In this document: piece after piece, positions 25,286 through 33,871 of the stretch
Layout: each line of letters begins with the position of its first letter
Numbering within the stretch: position 1 is the first letter of the stretch
DNA from: Palsa-504 sp963739135
GTDB lineage: Bacteria > Actinomycetota > Actinomycetes > Streptosporangiales > Streptosporangiaceae
Length of the DNA: 64,000 nucleotides
NCBI GenBank assembly: GCA_963739135.1
Contig: CAVTZG010000021.1
Span: 186,001-250,000 of the forward strand
Direction: 5' to 3'
Notes under the pieces: generated by a model
The model's input: the letters and a program-made list of their open reading frames with translations, nothing else
What the model was told of the DNA's origin: nothing
The model's database searches: none
Translations under genes and position numbers: made by a program

Positions 25286-26392
25286 GTGAGGGGAAACGAC
25301 CGGCACCAGCACGGCCCGCAGTCCGGCGCGGATGCGCGCTGGCTGTCCGGCGCGCTCGCGCTGATCCTGGCCTTCATGGTCGGGGAGGTCGTGGCGGGCC
25401 TGGCCGCCCACTCGCTCGCGCTGATCTCCGACGCCGCGCATATGCTGACCGACGCCGCCTCCATCGCGCTGGTCCTGATTACGGCGCGGCTGGCCGCACG
25501 TCCTCCGGCGGGCGGGTACACCTACGGGCTCAAGCGCACCGAGATCATGTCCGCGCAGGCCAACGGCATCACCCTGGTCCTGCTGGCGGCCTGGCTGGGC
25601 TACTCGGCGATCCGGCGGCTGATCACGCCGCCGGCCGTGACCGGCGCGACGGTGCTCGGCGTCGCGCTGGCCGGAGTGGCCGTGAACCTCGCCGTCGCCC
25701 TGCTGATCGCCAGGGCCGGGAGCCATGCCCATCCCGAGCGGCCTGCTGCCCGGCCGGCCGGGCAGCCCGCCGAGCGTAATGAAACCGGGGATCCAGGACC
25801 TTCTGGCGTCCTGAAAGCCGGGCTTCATGACATGCGGGCCGAGCCGCGGAGCCTTAACCTCGCGGGCGCGTTCCGGCACATCGTCACCGACCTGTACGCG
25901 TTCGTGGCCACGGCGGTAGCGGGACTGGTCATCGTGCTGACCGGGTTCTCCCGGGCCGACGCCATCGCCACGCTGGTCGTGGTGGTGCTCATGCTGTACG
26001 CGGGCACGGACCTGATCAGGAAGTCCGGGCGGATCTTCCTCGAGGCCGCCCCGGCCGGCCTGCCGCCGGCGGCCGTGGGCGCGGCCATGGCGGCCCGGCC
26101 GAACGTCAGCGAGGTCCACGACCTGCACATCTGGGAGATCACCTCGGGCCTGCCGGCCGCGTCGGCGCATGTGCTGGTCGCGCCGGGATCGGACTGCCAC
26201 GCGGTCCGCGCCGACCTGGAGGCGTTCCTGAGCGCGCAGTACGGCATTACGCACGCCACCCTCCAGGTCGACCACGCGGCCACGCGGGACGGCCGCCAGA
26301 ACGGCTCGGTGCCGGGCCTGGCCGGTCCTCCCGCCGCCGAGCCGCACTGCGACGACGCGCACGGTCCCGCGTACCGTCCCGGCGACGGCTAG
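25286..26392 (+). CDS. CDF-family cation exporter (CzcD-like)
   Basis: 368 residues from the GTG at 25286 (MRGNDRHQHG). The His-rich N-terminus precedes six predicted membrane helices. Metal-site motifs are LISDAAHMLTDAAS in helix 2 and FRHIVTDLYAFVAT in helix 5, and the cytoplasmic domain has NVSEVHDLHIWEITSGLPAAS. This is typical of zinc/cobalt/cadmium proton antiporters. An extra segment between helices 4 and 5 (NETGDPGPSGVLKAGLHDMR) is encoded by an imperfect DNA palindrome around 25780-25832 and looks inserted. It converges on mobA, and both stops share CTAG. Confidence 0.9.
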   Translation: MRGNDRHQHGPQSGADARWLSGALALILAFMVGEVVAGLAAHSLALISDAAHMLTDAASIALVLITARLAARPPAGGYTYGLKRTEIMSAQANGITLVLLAAWLGYSAIRRLITPPAVTGATVLGVALAGVAVNLAVALLIARAGSHAHPERPAARPAGQPAERNETGDPGPSGVLKAGLHDMRAEPRSLNLAGAFRHIVTDLYAFVATAVAGLVIVLTGFSRADAIATLVVVVLMLYAGTDLIRKSGRIFLEAAPAGLPPAAVGAAMAARPNVSEVHDLHIWEITSGLPAASAHVLVAPGSDCHAVRADLEAFLSAQYGITHATLQVDHAATRDGRQNGSVPGLAGPPAAEPHCDDAHGPAYRPGDG

Positions 26393-27024
26393 GGCCGCCC
26401 GGGGGCCGGGCGGTTCAGCCAGCCGCGGGCCTCCTCCAGCGCCTCGGGCGTGTCACAGTCCAGCCAGGCGGGCGGCTCGCCAGCCGCCGGAGGCGGGTTG
26501 ACCAGGACCGGGTCGAGCGGACCGAGCAGGCCGCGCAGGGTGGTCCCGTGATAGCCGGCCGCGGCCTCGCGCAGCGTCTCGGTGGCCCAGCATCCGGCCA
26601 GCCACTGCGGCCGCCCCGTATCGTCGACGAGCACCGCACCCGGCCGCCCGGCCGCGGCGGCCAGCAGCAAGCGCAGGTGAGCCGCCCGCAGGAACGGCAG
26701 GTCGGCCGCGAGTACCGCCATCCAGGGCGCGGCGGCCTCGGTGAGCCCGCGGCGCAGGGCCGGCACGGGCCCGGCGCCGGGCGGTTCCTCGCTGACGAAG
26801 CACACCCCGTCCAGGCCGCGCCGCGGCGGCCCGACCACGATGACCTGCGCCGCCCCGGCCTCCGTCCCGGCCGTGACCACCGAGGCGACCAGCGTGCGGT
26901 CCCCCACGACCAGGCTGGGCTTGTCCTGTCCGCCGAGCCTGCGCCCGGCCCCGCCCGCGAGGATGATGATGCCGAACGGTCCGTGGCGCGCCGAGCCGCG
27001 TCCCGTCCTGGGTCCCCGGGGCAT
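26389..27024 (-). CDS. mobA: Molybdenum cofactor guanylyltransferase MobA
   Basis: 211 residues, NTP-transferase fold. The signature IIILAGGAGRRLGGQDKPSL binds GTP/Mg. Further blocks are SEEPPGAGPVPALRRGL and AVLAADLPFLR, with the metal-binding Asp near residue 115, and WLDCDTPEALEEAR at the C-terminus. It attaches GMP to molybdopterin to give MGD for bacterial molybdoenzymes such as formate dehydrogenase or nitrate reductase. moaA lies 14 bp upstream on the same strand, so they form an operon. Confidence 0.88.
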   Translation of the reverse strand: MPRGPRTGRGSARHGPFGIIILAGGAGRRLGGQDKPSLVVGDRTLVASVVTAGTEAGAAQVIVVGPPRRGLDGVCFVSEEPPGAGPVPALRRGLTEAAAPWMAVLAADLPFLRAAHLRLLLAAAAGRPGAVLVDDTGRPQWLAGCWATETLREAAAGYHGTTLRGLLGPLDPVLVNPPPAAGEPPAWLDCDTPEALEEARGWLNRPAPGRP

Positions 27025-27038
27025 GACGGAGTCGCTGG

Positions 27039-28028
27039 TCAGCCGCCGATGGCCGACATGGGACGGTCCGGCTGGAGGAAGGACGGGTCGTTGATGCCGT
27101 GACCGGGCAGCTTGACCGCCACGGCCCGGCGCCAGCGGTCGGCCAGCTCAGCGTCGGCCGCTCCGGCCCGCAGCGGGCCGCGCAGGTCGCTTTCCGCACG
27201 GGCGAACAGGCAGTTCCTGACCTGGCCGTCGGCGGTCAGCCGGACCCGGTCGCAGTTCCCGCAGAACGGCCGGGTGACCGACGCGATCACACCCACCCGG
27301 GCCGGCCCGCCGTCCACCAGGAACGCCTCGGCAGGCGCCGAGCCGCGCTTGCGCGGGTCGTCCGGGGTGAGGGTGAACTCGCGTTCCAGCGCGGCCAGGA
27401 TCTCATCCGCCGTCACCATCTCGGCGCGCTTCCAGCCGTGCTGCGCGTCGAGCGGCATCTGCTCGATGAAGCGCAGCTCGTAGCCGCGCTCCAGGCAGTA
27501 CCGCAGCAGCGGCACCGTTTCGTCGTCGTTGAGGTCACGCATCAGCACGGCGTTGACCTTGACCGGGGTCAGGCCGGCCTCGGCCGCTGCGGCCAGCCCG
27601 TCCAGCACGTCCGGCAGCCGGTCCCGGCGGGCCAGCTTGCGGAAGGTCTCCGGCCGCAGCGTGTCCAGCGAAACGTTGATCCGGTCGAGCCCGGCCGCGT
27701 GCAGCGCCGTAGCCGTGCGCGTCAGCCCGATCGCGTTGGTGGTGAGCGAGATCTCGGGCCGGGGACGAAGTTCCGATGTCCGGGCTACGATGCCGGCCAG
27801 CCCGCGGCGCAGCAGCGGCTCGCCGCCGGTGAACCGGACCTCGCGGACCCCGAGCAGTTCCACCGCGACCCGGATCAGCCGCACCACCTCGTCGTCGGTC
27901 AGCAGCTCGGGCGAGGGCAGCCAGTCCAGCCCTTCGGGCGGCATGCAGTACGCGCACCGTAGGTTACACCGGTCGGTGAGCGATACTCGCAGGTCAGTCG
28001 CGACCCGCCCGTAGGAGTCAGACAGCAT
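27039..28028 (-). CDS. moaA: GTP 3',8-cyclase MoaA
   Basis: A 329-residue radical SAM enzyme that converts GTP in the first step of molybdopterin synthesis. The N-terminal 4Fe-4S motif is C-x3-C-x2-C (RCNLRCAYCMPP). REVRFTGGEPLLRRG and ISLTTNAIGL bind SAM. The C-terminal cluster is CGNCDRVRL with a distal VRNC, and the protein ends in Gly-Gly (SAIGG), as the catalytic tail requires. Length and motif order are standard. It is first in the moaA-mobA pair. The MoaC partner is not in the window. Confidence 0.95.
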   Translation of the reverse strand: MLSDSYGRVATDLRVSLTDRCNLRCAYCMPPEGLDWLPSPELLTDDEVVRLIRVAVELLGVREVRFTGGEPLLRRGLAGIVARTSELRPRPEISLTTNAIGLTRTATALHAAGLDRINVSLDTLRPETFRKLARRDRLPDVLDGLAAAAEAGLTPVKVNAVLMRDLNDDETVPLLRYCLERGYELRFIEQMPLDAQHGWKRAEMVTADEILAALEREFTLTPDDPRKRGSAPAEAFLVDGGPARVGVIASVTRPFCGNCDRVRLTADGQVRNCLFARAESDLRGPLRAGAADAELADRWRRAVAVKLPGHGINDPSFLQPDRPMSAIGG

Positions 28029-28037
28029 CGTCCCAGC

Positions 28038-28508
28038 CTATGCTTCCCGTTCCGTCGTGGCACTGTTGTTACCGGCGAGCCGTAACCGCCGGACCATGCC
28101 GTAGGCTCGCTCGGCGCGCAGCCGGACCACCAGGCGCTGGTCACGCACCATCGCGGCCCGGTAGTCGTCCCAGTCCGGGTGCTCTCCCTGGACCGCACGG
28201 TACAGGTCGACCAGCTCTTCCACGGCCGCGTCGTGCGGGTCACGGGCCACCGCCGACAGCTCGGCATGGCCGTCCACCACCACGTAGGACCAGAAGTCGT
28301 CGCTGGTCACGTGGAAGCTGGCCCGCGGGTCGCGGCGCAGGTTGCTGGTCTTGGCCCGGTCGTCGGTGGTAGACACCCGGATGGTCTGCGTTTCCGCATC
28401 CCACCCGTAGTTCACGTTGGACAGCTGCGGCCAGCCGTCTTTCCTGAGGGTCACCAGCACCCCCTGCCGCTGCCCGCCGATCAGCTCGGCGAAACCTTCG
28501 GAGATCAT
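28038..28508 (-). CDS. PPOX-class F420-dependent oxidoreductase (FDOR-B type)
   Basis: 156 residues from the ATG at 28508. A GTG at 28526 would add six residues. Split-barrel flavin/F420-binding fold: GQRQGVLVTLRKDGWPQLSN, TIRVSTTDDRAKTSNLRRDP and SFHVTSDDFWSYVVVDGHAE, with a C-terminal YRAAMVRDQRLVVRLRAERA. Members use deazaflavin F420 or FMN for reductions. The substrate is unknown. It lies 9 bp upstream of moaA on the same strand, so transcription may be shared. Palindromes occupy the upstream divergent region. Confidence 0.87.
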   Translation of the reverse strand: MISEGFAELIGGQRQGVLVTLRKDGWPQLSNVNYGWDAETQTIRVSTTDDRAKTSNLRRDPRASFHVTSDDFWSYVVVDGHAELSAVARDPHDAAVEELVDLYRAVQGEHPDWDDYRAAMVRDQRLVVRLRAERAYGMVRRLRLAGNNSATTEREA

Positions 28509-28594
28509 GCCCCGGTGAACAATCACCGTCAGCGTGATGTTCCACCGCTGGCCACGCAGGTATCACGACACGTCGGCGGATAGCGAGCAAATAT

Positions 28595-28619
28595 GTCCGC
28601 GGCCGGCCCGGCCGCGGAC
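28595..28619. promoter_or_regulatory. Perfect 25-bp palindrome in a divergent promoter region
   Basis: GTCCGCGGCCGG, one C, then CCGGCCGCGGAC: 12-bp arms with a 1-nt centre. It lies between the divergent FDOR and VOC genes. The near-zero loop fits a dimeric regulator site better than an RNA hairpin. Confidence 0.45.
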
Positions 28620-28632
28620 TAGCGTGAGAAGT

Positions 28633-28668
28633 GCGCGGCGGCGCCCCCCCAACTACCCGCCGCCGCGC
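28633..28668. promoter_or_regulatory. 11-bp inverted repeat with 14-nt loop
   Basis: GCGCGGCGGCG (28633-28643) and CGCCGCCGCGC (28658-28668) are exact complements around a C-run loop. It is 14 bp from the 28595 palindrome, so the two dyads together fill the 28595-28668 segment upstream of the VOC gene. It could be a leader hairpin or a second operator. Confidence 0.4.
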
Positions 28669-28725
28669 TCGATTGCTCGCGATCGGCCGTTAGCGGCCCG
28701 GACCACGGCGGTAGCGTGAGGTTCT

Positions 28726-29477
28726 ATGACCGTGGTCCTCGATCACCTCGCCATCGGCACGCCGGCCCTGTCCGATGGCTGGGATCTGTTCGGCGGCGTG
28801 CTCGGCGGGACGTGGGTCTACGGCGGCGACTCGCCGGGGTTCTGGTTTGGCCAGCTCCGATTCGCCGCGGGGCCCAAGATCGAGATGCTGACCCCGGCGG
28901 GCGGTCCCGACTCGGCCTTCCTGGAACGCTTCCTGGCCGCGCACGGCCCGGGGCCGCATCATGTCACCTTCGTGGTCTCCGACATCGAGCAGATGCTGGC
29001 CCGGGTCCGCGCCTTCGGCATCGAGCCCGTCGGGGTGAACCTCGCCAACCCAGCCTGGAAGGAGGCCTTCCTGCACCCGCGCAGCGCTCACGGCATCGTT
29101 GTCCAGGTCGCCCAGCAGGCCGGCGCCCCGGACACGCCCGCGCCGCGCGAGCTCCCCGGCCCGGGCCGCCTGCCCGCTTCGACCTGATCGAGCACCATGT
29201 CGGCGATCTGGACGGGGCGACCCGGCTGTTCCGGGACGTCCTGGGCGGCCAGCTGGATGGCGCCGACGCCCGGTCCGCCGAGCTGGCCTGGCCCGGCGGC
29301 AAGCGGATCAGGGTGGTGCGCGAGGACGGCCTGCTGAACGGCGGCAGGCTGCACCACGTCCGCTTCACCCGGTCCGCGGGCGGGTTCAGCGCTCAGGACC
29401 GCGAGCGGGCGGGGCTGCTGGCCAAGCGGCTCGGCCTGGCCGTCGAGCTGGCCCCCGGCACCGCGGGATCGCCCTGA
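28726..29477 (+). CDS. VOC (glyoxalase-like) protein, apparent frameshift
   Basis: About 250 residues if one base is restored near 29160-29170. The first frame holds one VOC module (VVLDHLAIGTPALSDGWDLF, GPGPHHVTFVVSDIEQMLAR). It would stop at 29187. In the next frame a second module resumes (ARFDLIEHHVGDLDGATRLF, GRLHHVRFTRS) and ends at 29477. Two-module VOC proteins bind a metal through His/Glu residues and act as glyoxalases, isomerases or dioxygenases. The exact reaction is unknown. The stop directly abuts the converging MerR gene stop (TGATCA). Confidence 0.75.
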
Positions 29478-30293
29478 TCACCGCGTGAACTCGACCTGGA
29501 TCTCGGTGATCCAGTCGCTGGGGTCGTCGGGGCATTCCAGGTAGACCTCACGGGCGCAGCTGGTGCCGGTGAAGCCATGGTCCCGCACCCACGTGTGCAG
29601 GAGCTGGTACGTGGCGTCGACGCCCACGATGGAACCGCGGTGGATCGCCGAGGCGACCTCGGCCGCGGGGATCTCGACCCGTTCCAGGCCGGGCACCGAG
29701 TCCGCCGCGACGGGGAAGGTGACGTGGACGCGCAGCGCGTCTTCCGACGCCTCGGGGGCCGGCGTGTAGTAGGCAATGCTGGGGCCGGTCGGCATGGCGC
29801 CGGCGGCGGCCAGGCGCTGCATGATCGTCGGATACATCGGGCCGACGACCGGGCCGACGTCCTCCTGCGTGGCGCTGGCGGCGGTCGCGGTCAGCCCGAC
29901 GACGGTCGTCGGCGGCACGGTCTTGGTGATCACGTCCGGATGGGTCATTGTTTCCTCCGCATCGATGAGCCGGAGCCGCGCCTGGACCCGGTCGAGCCGG
30001 TGCCTGCCGTCGAGGATCTGGGCTTCGAGCTCGGCCTGCCGCAGCCGCAGCATGGCCCGCAGCTGGTCGCCGGTGAGCTGCTCGTCGACGATGGCCTGCA
30101 CCTGCTCCAGCCGCAGGCCGAGCTCCTTCAGCGCAACGATCCGGTTCAGCCGCCGCAGCTGGCCGGGCCGGTAATACCGGTAGCCGGTGTGCGGATCGAC
30201 GTGTTCCGGGCGCAGCAGCCCGATCGTGTCGTAGTGCCGCAGCATGCGCACCGACACCCGGCCCAGCCTGGCGAAGTCTCCGATACTGATCAT
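29478..30293 (-). CDS. MerR-family regulator with GyrI-like effector domain
   Basis: 271 residues from the ATG at 30293 (MISIGDFARLGRVSVRMLRH). The N-terminal MerR helix-turn-helix is followed by HYDTIGLLRPEHVDPHTGYR and a dimerisation coiled coil (residues about 75-115). The C-terminal GyrI/SOUL-like ligand-binding domain (TVVGLTATA, PSIAYYTPAPEASEDALRVH, HTWVRDHGFTG) is the arrangement of BmrR/TipA-type drug sensors. The promoter at 30304-30334 has the 19-bp spacer typical of MerR-activated genes, indicating self-activation. Confidence 0.9.
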   Translation of the reverse strand: MISIGDFARLGRVSVRMLRHYDTIGLLRPEHVDPHTGYRYYRPGQLRRLNRIVALKELGLRLEQVQAIVDEQLTGDQLRAMLRLRQAELEAQILDGRHRLDRVQARLRLIDAEETMTHPDVITKTVPPTTVVGLTATAASATQEDVGPVVGPMYPTIMQRLAAAGAMPTGPSIAYYTPAPEASEDALRVHVTFPVAADSVPGLERVEIPAAEVASAIHRGSIVGVDATYQLLHTWVRDHGFTGTSCAREVYLECPDDPSDWITEIQVEFTR

Positions 30294-30303
30294 GGCAACG
30301 CCC

Positions 30304-30334
30304 ACCCTGCACCCTGACACAGTGGCACAGTCAA
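30304..30334 (-). promoter_or_regulatory. MerR-type promoter with 19-bp spacer
   Basis: On the minus strand TTGACT (30334-30329), a 19-nt spacer containing the imperfect dyad CTGTGCCACTGTGTCAG, then CAGGGT (30309-30304). The over-long spacer is the hallmark of promoters that MerR proteins activate by DNA twisting. The predicted start lies within a few nt of the ATG at 30293, so the mRNA may be leaderless. Confidence 0.55.
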
Positions 30335-30380
30335 GTCGACCGGGGCTGTGCGCCGCACTGCGGATCGGCGGAAGATCCTG

Positions 30381-32042
30381 CTACGTAGGCCACGTATTTT
30401 GCGGCGGGAGTTCGGTGAGCAGGTTCTTCTGGTAGATCATGATCAGCCGGCCCGCCACCTTGTAGATCGCCGACGGCCGGCCGAAACTCCGCTCGGCGGT
30501 GGCGGGCGTGATGGTACCTGGCGTCTTGCTGTTGGAGCCGATCACGAACGTCGCATCGTGCTGGGTGGGGTCGAACCAGGACGGCTTCGTCTCCCAGCTA
30601 AAAGGGATGATCTTGCCGTTCTGCGGCACGACCGCGCGAACCTGGACCCGGTCGCCCGCCTGCACGGTGACGTTCGAGGCATCCCAGTACCCGGCGATCC
30701 CGTAGGTCAGGTCGTGCGCCTCCAGCCACGCAGCAAGGGGCACGGCGGCGGTTGTGACCGTGGCCATGCTGGCCGCCGCGGTCAACGGCAGCAGCGCGGC
30801 CAGGGCCGCCAGGGCAGCCGCCGCGATCGCCACGCGGCCCCGCGACGCGTCCGTGACGCGGGCAGGCACGCACGCCCGGGACGCGAGCACCGCCCCGAAC
30901 GGGAGCACCGCCACGATCTCATACGGGGTTCTGGGATTCGGCAGCGTCGAGATCACGTAGGCGGCCGTGACGACAAGGATCGCGACGCACAGCAGCTGCT
31001 CGGATCGGCTCGCGGTGCGCCAGGTCCAGATGACTTTCCCGAAGCCGAACACGGCGGCCAGCAGGCAGATCAGCCCGAAGGCGGACCCGAACGGGCCCAG
31101 CGCGGCGTGCGGGGCGGCGACCGACCCGAACAGCGTATAGATAGAGCGCAGGGTCACTACCGCGTGATGCGGCCACTGCGCCACCGGCGAGATTCTCGTC
31201 ACCGGCAGGACCATCGCGTACGCGCCGAGCCGCACCATCACGGCGCGAATCAGCGGCGTCAGCAGGAGCGACGCGGCGGCCGCCAGCAGGATGGCAGTGT
31301 CGGCCGTCCGGATCTTCCGCGCCGCCAGGATGCGGTAGGCGCACACCAGCAGGATCGCCGGCACGGCCACGTAGCGGACGGTGGCATCACCGATCTGGCC
31401 GGCGCACAAGATCGCGCACAGCAGCGGCGGCGTGAACCGCCGGCCCGGAGCCCGGTCGATCAGCAGGAACGAAGCCAGGATGATGGCGGAGGTCCCGGTG
31501 TGATCCGGCTCCGACAGCAGGAGCGACACGCCTTGCCCGGTGAGCAGCGGCGATCCCAGCACCGCGATCACGGCTGCGCCGCGGGCCGCCCGGGACACAC
31601 CCTTGCTGTCTGCCACGGCCAGCGCCACCGCACATGCCGCGACGATCAGGTACGTCAGCGCCGAGACCACATGACAGGCCAGCGAGCTCAGCCCGGCCAG
31701 GCCTTCGGTGATCGCGTACAGCGGAAGTTCGAGGGTGTAGTAGGTCGCGTCGCCGAGGATCCAGCCGTGCAGCAGCAGATGGCCGTGCAGGAGGTCCCAC
31801 CCCTGCAGCGCGTTGTTCGCCCCGTCGGAGTTCACGCCGACGCTGAGCGAGATCCGCAGGAAGAAGGCGAACAGGGCGATACCGCCGCCGAGCCACGCCG
31901 CGGCCGGCCACCAGCGGCGCACCGCCCGGCGCCGGTCAGGATCTACCTGACCAGCGGGTAGCAGGGTATGGCGGGGCCCCGAGGCCGTTTCCCGTACGCC
32001 TGCCAGGCCGGGCTGACCTGAGTGCCACTCCTCAGGTTGCAT
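30381..32042 (-). CDS. Multi-pass membrane protein, GT-C-like; duplicate copy A
   Basis: 553 residues. A cytosolic N-terminus of about 45 residues and a first helix (WLGGGIALFAFFLRISLSV) lead to NSDGANNALQGWDLLHGHLL, an Asp-bearing first loop like that of GT-C glycosyltransferases. About ten more hydrophobic helices follow, then a C-terminal extramembrane domain (TYGIAGYWDASNVTVQAGDR, FSWETKPSWFDPT). Substrate unknown. It could be a polyprenyl-phosphate sugar transferase. It is followed 81 bp away by a nearly identical gene, copy B, and both lie on the minus strand. Confidence 0.65.
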   Translation of the reverse strand: MQPEEWHSGQPGLAGVRETASGPRHTLLPAGQVDPDRRRAVRRWWPAAAWLGGGIALFAFFLRISLSVGVNSDGANNALQGWDLLHGHLLLHGWILGDATYYTLELPLYAITEGLAGLSSLACHVVSALTYLIVAACAVALAVADSKGVSRAARGAAVIAVLGSPLLTGQGVSLLLSEPDHTGTSAIILASFLLIDRAPGRRFTPPLLCAILCAGQIGDATVRYVAVPAILLVCAYRILAARKIRTADTAILLAAAASLLLTPLIRAVMVRLGAYAMVLPVTRISPVAQWPHHAVVTLRSIYTLFGSVAAPHAALGPFGSAFGLICLLAAVFGFGKVIWTWRTASRSEQLLCVAILVVTAAYVISTLPNPRTPYEIVAVLPFGAVLASRACVPARVTDASRGRVAIAAAALAALAALLPLTAAASMATVTTAAVPLAAWLEAHDLTYGIAGYWDASNVTVQAGDRVQVRAVVPQNGKIIPFSWETKPSWFDPTQHDATFVIGSNSKTPGTITPATAERSFGRPSAIYKVAGRLIMIYQKNLLTELPPQNTWPT

Positions 32043-32123
32043 ACCCGGACCCTACTAGAACCCGGCGTGAGTCTCGAAGCCTGCCGCAAGCGCCGCCGCC
32101 CAGGTTAGATCGGCGGGAGTTCC

Positions 32124-33782
32124 TCACGTGGGCCAGTTCTTCGGCGGGAGTTCGGTGAGCAGGTTCTTCTGGTAGATCATGATCAGCCGGCCCGCCACCT
32201 TGTAGATCGCGGTCGGCCGGCCGAAGTTCCGCTCGGCTATGGCGGGTGTGATGTTGCCTGGCGCGCTGCTGGCGTAGCCGATCACGAACGTCGCGCGGTG
32301 CTGGGTGGGGTCGAACCAGGACGGCTTTGTCTCCCAGCTAAAAGGGATGATCTTGCCGTTCGGCAGTACGACCGCGCGAACCTGGACCCGGTCGCCCGCC
32401 TGCACGGTGACGTTCGAGGCATCCCAGTACCCGGCGATCCCGTAGGTCAGGTCGTGCGCCTCCAGCCACGCAGCAAGGGGCACGGCGGCGGTTGTGACCG
32501 TGGGTACGCTGGCCGCCGCGGTCAACGGCAGCAGCGCGGCCAGGGCCGCCAGGGCGGCCGCCGCGATCGCCACGCGGCCACGCGACGCGTTCGTGATGCG
32601 CGCTGGCACGCACGCCCGGGACGCGAGCACCGCCCCGAACGGGAGCACCGCCACGATCTCATACGTTCTTCCGAGACCCGACAGTGGTGAGATCACGTAC
32701 ACCGCCGTCATTAGGACGATCGCGACGCACAGCAGCTGCTCCGACCAGTTCGCGGTGCGCCAGGTCCAGATGACTTTCCCGAAGCCGAACAGGGCGGCCA
32801 GCAGGCAGATCAGCCCGAAGGCCGTTCCGAGCAGGCCCAGGGCGGCGTGCGGGATGACGACCGCCCCGAACAGCGTATAGATGGACCTCAGGGTCGATAC
32901 CGCGTGGTGCGGCCATTGCGCCACCGGCGAGATCGTGGTTGACGGCGGGACCATCGCGTACGCGCCGAGCCGCACCATCACGGCGCGAATCAGCGGCGTC
33001 AGCAGGAGCGACGCGGCGGCCGCCAGCAGGATGGCAGTGTCGGCCGTGCGGATCTTCCGCGCCGCCAGGATGCGGTAGGCGCACACCAGCAGGATCGCCG
33101 GCACGGCCACGTAGCGGACGGTGGCATCACCGATCTGGCCGGCGCACAAGATCGCGCACAGCAGCGGCGGCGTGAACCGCCGGCCCGGAGCCCGGTCGAT
33201 CAGCAGGAACGAGAGCATGATGATGGCGGAGGTCCCGGTGTGGTTCGGCTCCGACAGCAGGAGCGACACACCTCGGTGCTTGAGGAGCGGCGATCCCAGC
33301 ACCGCGATCACGGCTGCGCCGCGGGCCGCCCGGGACAGACCCTTGCTGTCCGCCACGGCCAGCGCCACCGCACATGCCGCGACGATCAGGTACGTCAGCG
33401 CGGAGACCACATGACAGGTCGTGAGGCTTAGCCCGGCCAGGCCTTCGGTGATCGCGTACAGCGGAAGTTCGAGGGTGTAGTAGGTCGCGTCGCCGAGGAT
33501 CCAGCCGTGCAGCAGCAGATGGCCGTGCAGGAGGTCCCACCCCTGCAGCGCGTTGTTCGCCCCGTCGGAGTCCATCGGGACGCTGAGCGAGATCCGCAGG
33601 AAGAAGGCGAACAGGGCGATACCGCCGCCGAGCCACACCGCCGCCGGCCACCAGCGGCGCACCGTCCGGCGCCCGGCGGGAGCGTCCTGATCGGCGGGTG
33701 GCACGATCCGGCGCGGCCGCGAGGCCGTTCCCCGCGCGCCCGCCGGTCCAGCCCGACCTGACTGCCGCTCCCCAGCTTGCAT
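32124..33782 (-). CDS. Multi-pass membrane protein, GT-C-like; duplicate copy B
   Basis: 552 residues, nearly identical to copy A over the full length by direct comparison. Differences cluster in the N-terminal ~40 residues, in SVPMDSDGANN versus SVGVNSDGANN, around VPPSTTISPVAQW versus VLPVTRISPVAQW, around the region corresponding to PNPRTPYEIVA, and near the C-terminus. The same Asp-containing first loop and C-terminal domain are present. Copy B is upstream in transcription order, so it may drive copy A. The upstream sequence TTGCATACCCGGACC-TACTAG is also shared by the two copies. Confidence 0.65.
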   Translation of the reverse strand: MQAGERQSGRAGPAGARGTASRPRRIVPPADQDAPAGRRTVRRWWPAAVWLGGGIALFAFFLRISLSVPMDSDGANNALQGWDLLHGHLLLHGWILGDATYYTLELPLYAITEGLAGLSLTTCHVVSALTYLIVAACAVALAVADSKGLSRAARGAAVIAVLGSPLLKHRGVSLLLSEPNHTGTSAIIMLSFLLIDRAPGRRFTPPLLCAILCAGQIGDATVRYVAVPAILLVCAYRILAARKIRTADTAILLAAAASLLLTPLIRAVMVRLGAYAMVPPSTTISPVAQWPHHAVSTLRSIYTLFGAVVIPHAALGLLGTAFGLICLLAALFGFGKVIWTWRTANWSEQLLCVAIVLMTAVYVISPLSGLGRTYEIVAVLPFGAVLASRACVPARITNASRGRVAIAAAALAALAALLPLTAAASVPTVTTAAVPLAAWLEAHDLTYGIAGYWDASNVTVQAGDRVQVRAVVLPNGKIIPFSWETKPSWFDPTQHRATFVIGYASSAPGNITPAIAERNFGRPTAIYKVAGRLIMIYQKNLLTELPPKNWPT

Positions 33783-33871
33783 ACCCGGACCATACTAGGG
33801 CTCCCCCTGGCAGCCGGGCCGCGGGACGGCTGACCATAGGATGCGGTGAGGTTACGGGAGAAGGGATACGC

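Larger units (their letters stand above)
30361..33800. repeat. Recent ~1.7-kb tandem gene duplication
   Basis: Homology between the two units begins at the GATCGGCGG sequences near 30361 and 32109 and ends after CATACCCGGACC-TACTAG at 32057 and 33798. Each unit is about 1.69 kb and contains one complete membrane-protein gene. Long stretches (for example 31321-31500 versus 33061-33230) are the same base for base, so divergence is recent or gene conversion is active. Confidence 0.92.

Noticed and set aside
29160..29190. UGA at 29185-29187 as a selenocysteine codon in the VOC gene
   Set aside because: The downstream homology is in a different frame, so reading UGA as Sec would not restore it.
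30348..31961. 537-residue plus-strand open frame opposite membrane copy A
   Set aside because: Arg/Gln/His-rich composition typical of antisense frames in GC-rich DNA; the minus-strand protein has clear transmembrane helices and a near-identical duplicate.
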